Assembly: GCA_038501625.1 (NCBI GenBank)
Contig: JAZAYU010000005.1
Coordinates: 12,797,484-12,861,483 of the forward strand
From: Corbicula japonica
Taxonomy: Eukaryota > Mollusca > Bivalvia > Venerida > Cyrenidae
Direction: 5' to 3'
DNA length: 64,000 nucleotides
Numbering within the stretch: the first letter of the stretch is position 1; each line of letters begins with the position of its first letter. Below, in pieces: positions 25,922 to 37,278 of the stretch. The position numbers and the translations under genes were made by a program. The notes below the pieces were generated by a model. That model worked only from the letters and a program-made list of their open reading frames with translations. It searched no databases and was not told where the DNA came from.

Positions 25922-28627
25922 AATGTAAAAAAAATGAACACAGAGGCTCCTATTAGCACAGGAAACGTTCTAAAGTGTTAAATAATGTATGCCGCACCCC
26001 GCAAACACAGCAAGGCGAAATCTAATTCTCTAAAGCTCCCAAAATCAGTCTGCAGACGTTGCAGAGTTTGGACCCCTATGTCGCTATCCCTTCTTTCACG
26101 CTTCAACCACTGCATGGACAGACAAAAACGGACCAGAATCAGATGTCTGAAAGAAGCGGCTAGGTGGTTATCTCATACACAATACCTATAATACAAGAAA
26201 ATGTACTTACTTTACTGAATTAGTGGTCGATGTAAACAAAACAATGCTGTTTTATCACCAATTGACACCACTCTCCATGAAATGGCCGTCTTAAAGCATC
26301 GATCTTCTTACTTTAGGTTAGACCCCTTGATAGCATTGTCTCTCTTCTCAAGCAGGTATATGCAGGTCGACTTTGATTTACCGGTGAGCGGTGCTGACTG
26401 GCCAGTCCCGACTCAGCCATAATGTATCTCGACTTTGCCGGTAATTTCTTACAATTGTATCACTCACATGGAATACTTCCAGATTATAACCTTTACATAA
26501 TTGATAAAGTAGGGAAATTCTGTAGGCTTCGCTTATATGGATTACCGGTGGCGTCGATATATAAACGCAAATAAGACATGCACTTTTTCGCTATTGGTAA
26601 AAATTTGTCTGAAATGCAAACTTGCAAAAATAAATGTTTGTTTTTTATCTCCTGTTTCTGATGGAATTATTGTTTCGTCGGATTGTAAATGAAACTCAAT
26701 CACCTTTATAACTTTAATATTTCGTCTTTTTCCCCTGTTAAAACGAAGCTTACATAGTGTTGTTATTCGTGAATAATTAGATCGTCTATTACTGAGATTT
26801 ACATGGACGTGCCAAAGAATTAAATCAAAATCGAGCTCAAACGTGCAAAACATACCCGCGAAACCCCTAACCGTAATAAATGTCTGACCCCACATACACA
26901 CATTATGTCACTGATCTTGTCAATGCTAAAACAATAGCATTATTTTTCAAGTACTGTAAATTAGACAACACAAGCAATCGCCATAACATTTTTATGTAAG
27001 TGACGATCTTTAGAATAAACTATAAGACAACCACCTTTTGAAGTAATTTTCTGGCTACTAAGGAATACTTATGAAACACCTTTAAAACAGTGACATAATG
27101 CCAATATTTGGTCATAAAATTAATTAAAAACAAATAACTTTTATTGTAACAGTTTCAGAGTAAATCGTCTTTACAATAACAAAATCAATCAATGTGATCA
27201 GCACAAAGTTCAAGTGAAATTAATAAATGCACCCGACGTACGAACACATTTCTTTCCGTCTCCTAACGGTCACTGACCTGATTTGACCTGATTTGCGGAC
27301 CTAACTATGTAAATAAGCATCGCTTGTCTGCTAAGCGTACACATACGCATCGACAGTGGAAAGTTCTTTGGTACCGATATGACCTAGAAGGCATCCAGTT
27401 TAACGATACTTAAACAACTGGATTATTTCTACACGTCCTGAATAAAAGTATAAATTAAGTATACAAGAAACATGATTATCTACATAAATGTCTTTTCCGG
27501 TAAAGGGCTTCTCTATATATCAAGCAATCAAACATCAGCCTCTACACTATCCTTTTGCATGCGTCTTAGCAACAGGTTGCATAGTCTAAATTATCCGTTC
27601 TTGACCGTGAGTCACTGTTAACCGGTGTTCAGGCTAAAGATCTCAAGTTTGGTCAATTATAATATGTCGGTCATCAGGATGACCGACAAAAACGACTGCA
27701 GCTTAATCTGCCTCGATCATTACACCATATCGTGTATATTTATGTACAACATCAGCAGGTGACAAGTTAGTCTGCGGCAATGGGCAGCAGGAAATGGACG
27801 GGTCCATTTCAAGAAATTACATTCTTTTTTCAAAAATAAACTCGCCCATTTCGCATCCAGCGGTGGACGGGTACAAGTGATAAAACCGCTGTACTAATAC
27901 ATGCGATAAAATCTGAGACCCGTCTAATGTTTCGCTTGGTATGAGCACACATATATTCTTGTTACGTTGTCGGCACGGAAGTGTCTTCTCGACCGGGTCA
28001 AGCACAGTTAACAGAACCAGACTATCGAAAATACTGCAGCGAATTGTTTTCGTATTTTTTATTGTTTAATCGTAATTGTAACATATAATAGATGACAACT
28101 AAAGAATTTAATTATCCGCATAGTGGGAATTTTTTTGTAGATGATATAGATGTGACATAATTTGAACAATTCTAATCTTTTGGAGATGTCTTGGGCGGGG
28201 ATTAGGCCTAGTATTCTTCCGCAGACAGCGCATAGATGTATATCGGGTCTATTTAAGTAATCAAAATCTATGCATTATTAAAATGAAATACACAAATCCC
28301 GCTTCCAGCTTTTAGAAAACGCAGAGCTCGGATGGGGCGGTCGCGGTTCACCGAGGAAAAAAGAAAAAAGAAACTCGACGTTCTCTCTTTAAAGAAAGAT
28401 TCCCGTCTTTAATAGTGTACTGTTTTCAGTCAAATTAAACAGCTATAGCTATATAGGTGGCATGGTTGAGTAAAGAAGTGCGGTAACGCCAAACGCGCTA
28501 CTCCCTTTCTTCCATCCCTCCATGCTTTGTGAAGGGGGTCGGCGCCCCCTCCCCCACCTCCCCTGGATTCGCCCCTGAATCCCAGAGCAAGTTTATATTT
28601 GGACTGATATTCGATTCATATATATTC

Positions 28628-28712
28628 TGCATTAGCAGAGTGGTCTAGACCGATCCTCAACATTTTATCGTTGACTACTGGTTCTGTAGGTCGTTGGTTC
28701 GAATCCCGTCAC
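28628..28712 (+). repeat. tRNA-like relic
   Basis: An AGCAGAGTGGTCTAGACC D-arm-like part is followed about 45 bp later by GTTGGTTCGAATCCCGTC, a T-arm-like part, and then a T-rich run. The spacing is longer than in a class I tRNA and the acceptor ends do not pair, so it is a tRNA-derived repeat or pseudogene. Confidence 0.4.
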
Positions 28713-29799
28713 AATTTTTCTTTGATCTCAAACGTGCACATTTCTTCTTTTTTTTATCGAAATAAGTTAACAACAGAGGATCTTTAACACCTAATATTAA
28801 AATTTACATATAACCATTAAAATAATCATGTTAAACAAAACACATCGTCTTTACACAGTCAGTTATGGGATTCGGATTAATAGAAAAATCAACTGCTTTG
28901 AAAATAATTTTCAATTATGAGTTTGATGAGTAAGATACAATGGAAATATAATATTATTTACCGACGACCACATTTCTGTGTAGTTGGCATTTCTTTACTT
29001 TTTGCACGAATCACGGTCAATCACGCGAAACACAGCCGGTATTATGTCATATTAAAACACGTGCATGTTTCTTACTACTCTTATACTCGAATATGCAACT
29101 AAACACTTAAAGCAACATTCAATCATCTATATCTATACAGTCTTAATGTCGTTAGAAATACCTATTTAATAATTTCCACAACTTCCGGTCTAATAACGCT
29201 TCAATATTCAAACTAAAATTTAAAAAAATATATTACCGAAAAATTATTTGGCTGTGATGTTCCACAAATGATATCATACGGACTTCATAAACCAATTTCT
29301 GTAAGGATACAAAAAAAACCCCACAATTTTTCCCAGAACTTTCCACCAATTTAATAAATGCGTCAATCTTCCCGTTAACGACAATATTAATAAAAACTTT
29401 TTCAGTCTTTTCATATTTTAAGGTGAAAAATTAATTTATTGTCATTAGTTCATGAAAAGCAATGTCACTCTGACGGTTGAAAACAGAAATATCAAGACAG
29501 ACTGTGGTTGTGCTCTAGAAGACCAGGTAGACCTGTTACATAGATTTTCCTGACATGTGCAATACATGTAAGTTTATTTGCTTCCTCCATACGTTGTCGT
29601 CTTACAACCCGTAAACTTCAAGTTGAGTGCGAACCCGGAGGTGGAAGTGTCATGCAATCTTTGTTGACAACTCTTCCACCAATTGAGTCTGTAATTGCAG
29701 AAAAAATGAATTAGTTTACAAAATCTTTGGTGGGTGGGATTGACGTTGAAGAAATACAAAATGGATTTTTTTCGATTAGTTCATTTAGGTTCTGTTGTC
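28713..29799. other. Gene-free interval
   Basis: Only short chance ORFs without splice-site context; no internal repeat match noted. Confidence 0.4.
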
Positions 29800-30019
29800 A
29801 ACACCACCAGTGAAAGTTAGATTTGCATCACATCAGTCATACAAACAGGGCTACTCCACAACAAAACGGTGCATTGCCTCCCAGCAACGCCATGCCCTGA
29901 AAGTGGCAAGAGCGGGCATAACGTTGCTGGGAGGCAATCCATCGTTTTGTAGTGAAGTGGACAGTAGCACTGTTTGTATAAGACTGTTATGATGAAATAT
30001 AGCTAACATTGGTGGCGTT
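29800..30019. repeat. Long near-perfect hairpin (about 100 bp stem)
   Basis: The left arm 29800-29897 pairs with 29914-30019 across a 16-nt loop. The stem near the apex (GCCTCCCAGCAACG against CGTTGCTGGGAGGC) is perfect, and pairing continues outward through ACAAACAG/CTGTTTGT and ACCACC/GGTGGC with small bulges. The 65-codon ORF across it is an artefact of the palindrome. It could be a foldback element or the source of a hairpin RNA. Confidence 0.85.
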
Positions 30020-31093
30020 TACAGTAGCTGTAGCCAGGCTGCTGATTGGAGACAATTTTGCTTTCAAATTGAAAAAAAGAAAACACAATGACACTGGTGG
30101 AAAAACGGGACAATTTAGCATTCATTAGTGAAATGATAAGAAAGTGGAAAAATGCATTTGTGAAAATGCGTTTAACTTGAGAAAATGTAGCTTTCTGTAG
30201 TGGAGTTTCAAATGGGAACAAATGGGCCTTTTTTAAGGTAGACCTGCTGTCTAGACAAATGCAGTCATCAATAGGACGGATAATTTCATCCGTGGGCGAA
30301 CGGTCGCATAGAGATTATAACGCCCTTATTGAAAATGTCGAAGTACAACTGCTGGTATGCAGTTGTATGATAATTAATATTAAAATTGTAGAATTGATAT
30401 TGGGGCGGTTGGAAAAGCGGTAGTACGGACAATAATGCTATAAGTGACGCTTAGGGCAATAGCAGGATGGGCCATGTATTTTCCGCCGGTTAAGTGAAGC
30501 GAATTAGGCGGAAAATATTTTCCTTTGATTGGGTAAGATCTTTTGAATGTACCAATCAAAAGTTGTTTTGTTTACTGGTTCAATGCACGAGTTGTCGTGT
30601 GTATTGTCCGTTTATATATGGTCATTCAGCTTTGGACATTCAACGCTTACAGACACATTTTAAGTACGGGGAAACTATACGATATATATAAACAGTATGT
30701 ATAGGCATTTATGATAAGATTACAGATTGGAATCAATAAATGTTTTATGTTAAAAGTTCCAGTTGTATGACGTATGTTTGATGTTATTTATGTATTGGAT
30801 ATGGTGAAGAACATTCTGTAAGCTTTGACAAAGTGCTCAGTACAATATATACATCATATGAAACAGTAAGTCTTTGTTGTTGGTTACTTGTACAAATATC
30901 TATGAGGTCAAAGGAAATCTACTTTTCACAAGCTAGATATTCTAACAAGAAGATGAATTTTATTCAGACCAAAGCTCGGAGTGGTAAAAGTCATTAACCG
31001 AAGTCAGTAATGTGATGCCGATGTAAGATATTTTATGTTTACATAAATAATTTTAGAAGAAATGGGGCTCTAAAAACACGGGTAAATACTGAC
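30020..31093. other. Gene-free interval with a small palindrome
   Basis: TATTTTCCGCC (about 30477) and GGCGGAAAATA (about 30508) form a short hairpin. No exon-like ORF was supported. Confidence 0.4.
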
Positions 31094-31180
31094 AAGTAAA
31101 ACAGTTGCCGGTACATGAGACAGTTTTGGGAGAGGAGCACGGGTCCTTGCACTGGTAGCACTGGATTGGTGTTCTCGAGA
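31094..31180 (-). CDS. Isolated Ly6/uPAR-like exon
   Basis: Minus strand: a good acceptor (TTGTTATTTCAG before 31180) and a usable donor (T|GTCAGT at 31094/31093) bound an 87-nt, phase 1-1 exon. It encodes IQCYQCKDPCSS, then VSCTGNCFT: the CYxC start and paired cysteines of the first two fingers of a Ly6/uPAR domain. Length class, phase and the GNC ending parallel exon 35908-36018. No matching signal-peptide or C-terminal exon was found nearby, so it may be a partial gene or a dead duplicate of the neighbouring Ly6 gene. If unspliced it reads to a stop 42 nt on. Confidence 0.5.
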
Positions 31181-31219
31181 CTGAAATAACAAACTTTGTA
31201 TTTATGTACTTAAGTTTCA

Positions 31220-31402
31220 TTTAATTTCGCGGGGACAAATTTTCGCGGAAAACCCGCAAATAAAAATAAATAATTTGCGGGGGCATACTGTTAATTTATA
31301 TAAAATTGTTTGATTTGGCCGGGCTAAAATTTCGCGCAATTGTCATAGCGCGAAATACGTGAAAATTAAAAATTAAACCAGCGCGAAATAAAATAATTTC
31401 AT
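31220..31402. repeat. Small palindromic element, TTCGCGGGG family, copy 3
   Basis: AATTTCGCGGGGACAAATTT at the left end and GCGCGAAATACGTGAAAATT near the right match 2538-2722 and 13688-13866. This independent copy shows that the element is mobile and not specific to the giant inverted repeat. Confidence 0.65.
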
Positions 31403-31554
31403 GGTATTATGCTTATCAAAAAACGTTTTTTGACATTTATTGAAAAATTAAAAAAAACTTTTTAATAGTTGTCAAACACGTATTAGATTTACAATGCAAA
31501 CTTACTTAGTGAATAGACAAAGAGAAACTTTGAAATTCACCGAGCACGCAAGTA

Positions 31555-31665
31555 AAATAAAAAAAAAATGCTGGCCCGGTTTGATTGAGCCTGTTTATGG
31601 GCAGTAATGGAAGTGCATATTACTATTCACGCCGTCTTGTCCAGGGCTTAGCGCATTTCAACATT
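31555..31665 (-). repeat. Family R2 head segment (minus orientation, truncated)
   Basis: The complement carries the GGGCAGTA...GAACAGG/TAAACAGG and GGCTCAATCAAACC words of 11346-11600. Confidence 0.75.
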
Positions 31666-32164
31666 TACACAAATGTATGTATCTTGCTCAATGACTTATG
31701 ACTCAATGATAGTTGGTAACAACACCGATTGAATATTTGGGGAGACATTTTACAGTAATATAGAGACGTGGTGTTAACAGTTTTTAAATTAAGTTCAAAT
31801 GGAATAGCATTAAGTGTGATCGAACTATTTTGGTCCAAATAAGCAATTAGTTCGAATTAGTTTAAAGAATAATATTTCTGTAAATGGCCTGGACCATTTT
31901 AAAATCGTTTATTTACAAATGAACGGGTTTGACAGGGGTTTTATACAAATAAAGATGTGTGAAATAACAGCTTCAGTTTAAAACAAGTTTGATTATTCTT
32001 CTTTTAAACCATAGCTTTAAGATAGTGGGTAGTAAGAAAGTGATTTTCAAAAATAAAGCTTTAATTCCAGTAATATTGTGGCGTAAGAACTTAACAGGAA
32101 TTGAAATATACACCTAAACTGAAACATTGAAATCAAGGTTACTAAAATTAAAACAATAAAAAAG

Positions 32165-32560
32165 TGAAATATATCAGGAATTGCGACAACCAGAAAAACA
32201 CAGCCTCCCCACGCAGCCATGTAGTAGAGAGGAAAAAAGAGCATGGGTTTATGCAAATGTCAAGTTTAAATTACGAGATAGATACGACCGAACATTAAGG
32301 ATTTAAAAATCTTTGAGTTACAGTTATGGACGCCACAAACAATTAAAGAAAGTGAGAACGCGAGGATATCGCCTTAAAACGGTCAGTGGCCAAACAATTT
32401 GCCACTGAGGGTTTAAACCAGGTTCTAGGATGAACCAACCTCACACACTTGCTCCCATCAGGTTCTGATATGTACAAACAAGTATAAGTTGTCTTGGTGA
32501 AATAACAGCAACCCACTCCTCAACTCAACAATGTTGCATGCAAACGCACACAAACATATA
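32165..32560 (+). repeat. Family R2 tail segment
   Basis: Matches 38995-39335 and 63340-63675 and the complement of 7430-7830. It opposes the minus-oriented head at 31555, so head and tail here are not one intact copy. Confidence 0.8.
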
Positions 32561-34319
32561 AATCGAATGAAGTAAACATCCTATAATTTTAGAATTTTAT
32601 TCTATCAATGTCCACCTTTTTCGGGACAGCCATAATTATAATATACATTATACATATTTACACAGTCAAATAATTCTTTGTGCAAAAAGCGACATTTGCT
32701 ACGTGACGTCATTTCACGTTATTTAACGACGCCAATTGTAATTCACATAGAGAAGAGGCAAAATTAAACTCAAAATACACAGTGAAAAAAGGGGGTTCGT
32801 CTTTTGTAATATCTAAATAATCTACCCCTAAACTTATCATGCGAAAAATATTGCGACCAATCAAAATACGAACGATTCAGATTGTAAAACATGTGAACGC
32901 TGGTAAGAGCTAAATAAACCTATTGAAATTAAGGTTGATATAAATCGTTCTTAATGTAATCCAGCCTCAGATTGTGAAATAATAAATATTGTTAGATATA
33001 TCGCAAAATGCCTGATAAGCATCGTCGTCCGTTTCAGTTTATAAGTTCATTTCAAGCACTGACGTAAGTTTTTCGAAGGCACATTTTGCCGTGATGTGTT
33101 CCTTTTTTCAACCTTTGCTCAAACTTAAGGGGAATTCCTAATTTTAAAAGCTGTACAGAGATCGCTTGATAACTTTATAATTAATGTAATCTAGATGTCG
33201 AAACGACTTTTATTTCTTGTTTACCGCTGTTGATGCGTTGATAAAAACCAGTTCTTTAGCTAAAACACGTATTTCGACATTATCAGATGATCTTGTTGAT
33301 AAGTCTGAATTCCATTTCCAAAAATTGTCAAAGTTTAAAAAATAATGTCCTTAAATTGTTATTAACATAAAACAGATTTGCGAGCGTTGAAATGCTAGTT
33401 TCTTTCTTTTGAATTTCTCAACACCCATAATAAATGTCCTTTATAATTGTTTGAACTTAAGTGGTTCCAACACAGAAATAAGCTTTAAAGACAATTTTAA
33501 ATTGGACTGTAGTAGTGCACTGATTAAGACACTCGAGAAAGTATCCCGGACTTGGTTATATTGAGTTTGTTTAAAGGCAGACGTATAGGACAGCTGCAAC
33601 ATTCAAAGCCCCCCATCAAAAATATATTTCTGGGTCTCAAATTTTACGGTAGGAATACATCTGCACTTCCACGTGAAAATAACTGCATAAAGAACTGTTC
33701 AGGAAAACTGTCCATTAATACTGTAGAGAGAAAGTGTTGTCTGTAATACACTCGATAGTACTGTGATATATACCGAACAAAAATGAAAACCTACCAGTTT
33801 TTAAATTCAAATATTTTGTTAAGTGATGCTATATTTAATCTTTCATTCAATTTGTGATATTTGCACGTATGTGGACATTTGATAAAGCTGGAAGATGGTG
33901 TTATTTTTTCACCGAGCTCATGGTTATCTCCTCTTTTCTAAATAATGATAGATCGATAATTTTTAAAGTCTAGAATAGACTACTTGACTGTCAAATTAAA
34001 AAATTAATGGCATGTACAGAAGGAAAACACAATCTTTGAAACCCACTGATAAAAAGGAATAATATACAATGACTTAAATATCCTTTTTTGCAAATTACCT
34101 CCCTTTTAATAGACTAAAGAACAAAATCTAACGCTTAATAATCCGCAACTACGTAATTCTTTTTCTTTGTTATTTAAACTGATAGATACTGAACCGACAA
34201 CTTCCAAAATAAACATATTGGTGGTCAAATTTCTACAGATATTTGTATTTACTGACATCCTTAACGTACTAGGAGTTTTACATGTTATTTTTGTCAAGTT
34301 TCATTTTGGCTCAGTATAT
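32561..34319. other. Interval between R2 copy and Ly6 gene 3' end
   Basis: No exon with supported borders. A 37 bp phrase starting TGTAGTAGTGCACTGATTAA at 33506 recurs with one change at 34722. The Cys-containing 64-codon ORF at 33552-33746 has no family match that I can name. Confidence 0.4.
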
Positions 34320-34420
34320 TTATTCAAATGTAAATGTATACACACCCGTGTTGGTACTGTTGATGATCTTATTATTGCAGAGATCTGAAGAGCAGTAACA
34401 CTGGCGACCATTCCCAGTAA
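34320..34420 (-). CDS. Ly6-like last exon
   Basis: Minus strand: pyrimidine tract plus TTTTTCAG acceptor before 34420. The frame then gives TGNGRQCYCSSDLCNN, the hallmark end of a Ly6/uPAR domain (CC/CYC-xxD-x-CN), followed by about 16 residues with a potential N-glycosylation site (NST) and a TAA at 34320-34322. The stop is embedded in GAATAAATA, so AATAAA may double as the polyadenylation signal. This is the most diagnostic exon of the gene. Confidence 0.65.
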
Positions 34421-34494
34421 CTGAAAAAGGTTAAAGACAATTAGTGGATTGGGATAAAATAAATATTAAAATAAATAATATACTTCTTAAAGTT

Positions 34495-34912
34495 TGCTTA
34501 GCACCAACAATATTTTGGTACATAATCTTTTTCTGTGCCAGTTATTAGCATTATTTTTCATGCTTCTCATTGATGAGTTATGTGTACACTGGGGACCTGT
34601 ACCCAAGATCATTAAAATAAATCTGGAGATCAGTCTCAAATCTCAAAGCATCTGATTGGCTGAAATGGAAACCAGTACTGACTATGTACGGGGAGACTTT
34701 CTATAGCCGCCACACTGTACTATAACTGTAGTAGTGCACTGATCAAGACACTCGAGAAAGTATATTTATAAAAATGTAAATGTACTTAGCACTAACAATA
34801 TTTGGTGCATAATCATTTTCTGTGCCAGTTATTAGCGGGTTTTTTTTTCATGCTTCTCATTGGTGAGTTATGTGTACACTGGGGACCTGTGCCCAAGATC
34901 ACTAAATAGCTA
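34495..34912 (+). repeat. Direct duplication inside a Ly6 intron, spacing about 285 bp
   Basis: About 125 bp at 34495-34620 recur at 34780-34912. Shared words include TTAGCACYAACAATATTT, TTTCTGTGCCAGTTATTAGC, CATGCTTCTCATTG and GTGTACACTGGGGACCTGT. The copies are about 90 percent alike by eye. Confidence 0.85.
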
Positions 34913-35004
34913 TGTTGTGAATTTCAAATGATTTTGCGCTTAGTTAGACGACCCCGTGCCGTACATGAATTGTACGCTTTATTTTGTCAATAAAAGTAAC
35001 TTAC

Positions 35005-35095
35005 CTCCAGGAAACTGTGCTTGTTGTATCTTGACACCCATCCATTTGGATATTTGACATTGGAATACATTCTCGCATGTACACTATTGAGTTAA
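35005..35095 (-). CDS. Ly6-like middle exon (phase problem)
   Basis: Minus strand: acceptor CAATTTGTGCCAG and a consensus donor GAG|GTAAGT bound 91 nt. Entered in the phase left by exon 35908-36018 it reads NSIVYMRECIPMSN...DGCQ, resembling the Y-x-RxC and GC positions of Ly6 loop 3. Because 91 is not a multiple of three, it leaves two bases, whereas the last exon needs one. Read instead in the frame required by the last exon, its 3' part gives KWMGVKIQQAQFPG, but the 5' part then has a TAG. A one-base indel, sequencing error or missed exon would explain this. Confidence 0.45.
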
Positions 35096-35247
35096 CTGGC
35101 ACAAATTGAAAGAAAATATATAAGTTTTGTTAGTGTGGCTGTTATTTAAATGGCTAGAGAGAATGCGTGTTGAATTTGGCGATACATGTCAAAATATTGA
35201 AGAAATTTCGTTACTGCGTTTGTTTTCAATATCACAAAGTATTCACT

Positions 35248-35806
35248 AATAAGGCATTGCTCCGTTTGTCATTGCTTTGTCATAGACAAAAAGGAGAATA
35301 TCAAAATCTCTCAAAAGGCACAATGCATCAAACTTTGCAAAAAAATTGCAATAAGTGTATATTATTTTACTTACATTGCATGTAAGAAAGGTTAAAACCG
35401 TAAAGAAAATAGTTAGACCCAAAAAAATCCCTAAAAGTATATTTGCAATTTATAAAAAAGGAAGCAACACAAAACAACAGTTAACATGCCAACATGAGTG
35501 AAATGATACTTACAGCATGATCTAAGGTCCTAAAATAGAACTATGAAGAGAGAAATCAACATTTTTATTTTTCGGTCATCTATTTTCGCGACCAGGAAAT
35601 TGAAGGTCTAGCACACGTTTACAAATAACTCACATTGTATACATTTTTAGACCAAAGGATCTTAGATATTGTTGTCAGATACTCATTACTCATAAAGACA
35701 TTTTAATTGATGTTTAGTGTTACTTAGTTTTTGTGATAAATTGCTTATAGAATTTAGCGATTTTAGGTCTAACTATTTTTGTTTATTGTTCTAATTTTCT
35801 AAGCGT
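35248..35806. mobile_element. Foldback element copy 1 (3'-truncated), intronic
   Basis: It starts AAGGCATTGCTCCGTTTGTC, like 37557-38283. Its own second arm (AGGTCTAACTATTTTTGTTT) pairs with its first arm but stops about 160 bp short. It lies in the intron between two Ly6-like exons, with no coding capacity. Confidence 0.8.
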
Positions 35807-35907
35807 ACGTTAATTAAACATATATTAATAACAAAGTGCAAAGTTTTATTGTCCAAATATTTTATCATTTGTGGAGTTAACTTCTCTCCGAGAATAAACC
35901 GACTTAC

Positions 35908-36018
35908 AACTTAGTGTGAGAGAAGAAATACAGTTTCCGTCGCAATTGACCGTTTTGGTTAGATAACAGCTGCTGGGACCATACCCTGTAGAACTATAGC
36001 ATTCTAAGGCGGAAGTGT
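35908..36018 (-). CDS. Ly6-like first-finger exon
   Basis: Minus strand: acceptor TTTTCAATTTTCAG before 36018 and a perfect donor T|GTAAGT at 35908/35907 give a 111-nt phase 1-1 exon. It encodes TSALECYSS, then SSCYL, KTVNCDGNCISS: four cysteines with the spacing of a Ly6 N-terminal half, starting with the usual L-x-C-Y. The second cysteine of the canonical CYxC is missing here but present in the exon at 31094-31180. Confidence 0.55.
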
Positions 36019-36813
36019 CTGAAAATTGAAAACAAATTACATAAGACATTGAAAAGAAGTGAAATATATGCGTATCAAAAATAGCCACATGCATAATTCA
36101 AAGCATTCCCTTTCAGGCAATACGCAGAGAGGAAAAGAGAGCAAGTCTTTACAAAATGATTAATTTTAATCGATTACCGAAAATAAGAACCTGGAAGGTT
36201 TAATGTCAAATGACGCTGGATTTAGACTTTAAGTTTAAATTCATTTCCTTTAAATATGCTTGGTTTACCTTCGTTTTTGGAGTACCAGAAATACCTTGAT
36301 TATTATCGCTTTTATGCATTACGATCAAAAGCCCCTATACTAAAACATCAACAAAATGATTGATAATACCTTATTACCAACAGCAGAACGATAGTGCTTT
36401 ATCGTTAGATCTTTGAACACTAGATTGTTGAAGTGTTACGTTGTAGGTTGGTCAAGTTTTTATTAACCTATGAAACGAATGTTACCTGCCATATTATGTT
36501 ACCGACCAGATACCACATTAATGGCCTTTCTGGTGCGTTCTGAACATTTATTTAGATTCAAAGAAACAAGGTCTTAAGAAAAATTACCCTTACTCTGCGA
36601 AATATTCAAATGTGTAAATCTTTCTCTCATTATTTTTTGATAAACATTTCTATGAAAACAAAGCATTAAAATGAATTATTAAGGATCATCAAGATAACAT
36701 CTGGCATAACTTTATGACACGGCTTTCATACAATATTACTAAATGAATGTATAATTTTCAAAATCATTAAAGTTACAAAATGTTGATTCTCATAATGCAC
36801 TACAAACACTGAC

Positions 36814-36903
36814 AAAAATGAGGGAAAAACATAGCTAACAGAAATTCCAAACCAAAGAGAACAGCAACCAAAACTCCAACGACAAACTCCATTATATTGT
36901 TAA
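36814..36903 (-). CDS. Candidate Ly6 signal-peptide exon
   Basis: ATG at 36892-36890 opens a very hydrophobic stretch (MEFVVGVLVAVLFGLEFLLA). The donor T|GTCAGT at 36814/36813 leaves phase 1, as the next exon needs; an earlier G|GTTTGG would also be in phase. An acceptor-like AG precedes the exon at about 36904-36905. The ATG was chosen because it starts the hydrophobic run; upstream in-frame codons are ordinary. Confidence 0.45.
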
Positions 36904-37278
36904 CTTGATGCAAGGGACCAAAGTGGTTTAAAATAGCAGATAGGCTTAATAAATACTCCGTTTTGTTAATTTCGGTTGACAAAACAAAGTAACTATTCTT
37001 ACAATAAGTTAAACATTGGCGAAAATTAAAACAGTTCGACTTAAACTAGCAAAAATGGTACAAACTCGCTATTTCGGATACTAGTAATGTATAGTCTAAT
37101 TAGGCTATTTCTATACCTAGTTATACCAAAGATCTTCACTACCACAAGCAAGTTACCAGAAAACTGCATTAAAGACTACGGGTTAAATGTCGATGAAAAT
37201 GCTTTTTAACAGGAGTATGGTTCTCTTTATCTGATCGAAATCGGTCCAGCAATTATTGAGAAATAAGCAAAAACCTAC

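Larger units (their letters stand above)
23701..27687. mobile_element. Insertion inside hAT-like element A1
   Basis: Defined by comparison with A2, where the two flanking homologous blocks are contiguous near 51858-51866. The ends carry an imperfect inverted motif: TCGGTCAT then ATGAC near 23725-23742, and GTCGGTCAT...ATGACCGAC at 27666-27687. The interior holds a second hAT-like element (24117-25013), short tandem repeats (25840-25921) and no recognisable transposase. The 119-codon minus-strand ORF at 26542-26901 shows no motif I know and lacks exon borders. Confidence 0.6.
23445..28577. mobile_element. hAT-like element A1, interrupted by a 4 kb insertion
   Basis: The left end CAGGGGCGAATCTAGCGGGG mirrors the right end CCTGGATTCGCCCCTG (complement CAGGGGCGAATCCAGG), with further matching G-rich/C-rich sequence inward for about 35 bp. 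The first 255 bp match the start of element A2 at 51598. That homology resumes at about 27688 and runs through 52023 and then 63894-64000 of A2. Without the insertion the element is about 1.15 kb, a non-autonomous size, and it has no transposase. The flanking 8-mers (TATCCGGC, AATCCCAG) agree at only half of positions, so no target duplication is claimed. Confidence 0.7.

Noticed and set aside
26542..26901. 119-codon minus-strand ORF
   Set aside because: No recognised motif, no splice-site context, and it lies inside a transposable insertion; chance is likely.
29795..29992. 65-codon ORF with ASQQRHALKV
   Set aside because: It lies wholly within the long hairpin and reads across both arms.
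33552..33746. Cysteine-containing 64-codon ORF near the Ly6 gene
   Set aside because: Cysteine spacing fits neither the Ly6 pattern nor another family I can name, and it is on the opposite strand without splice sites.
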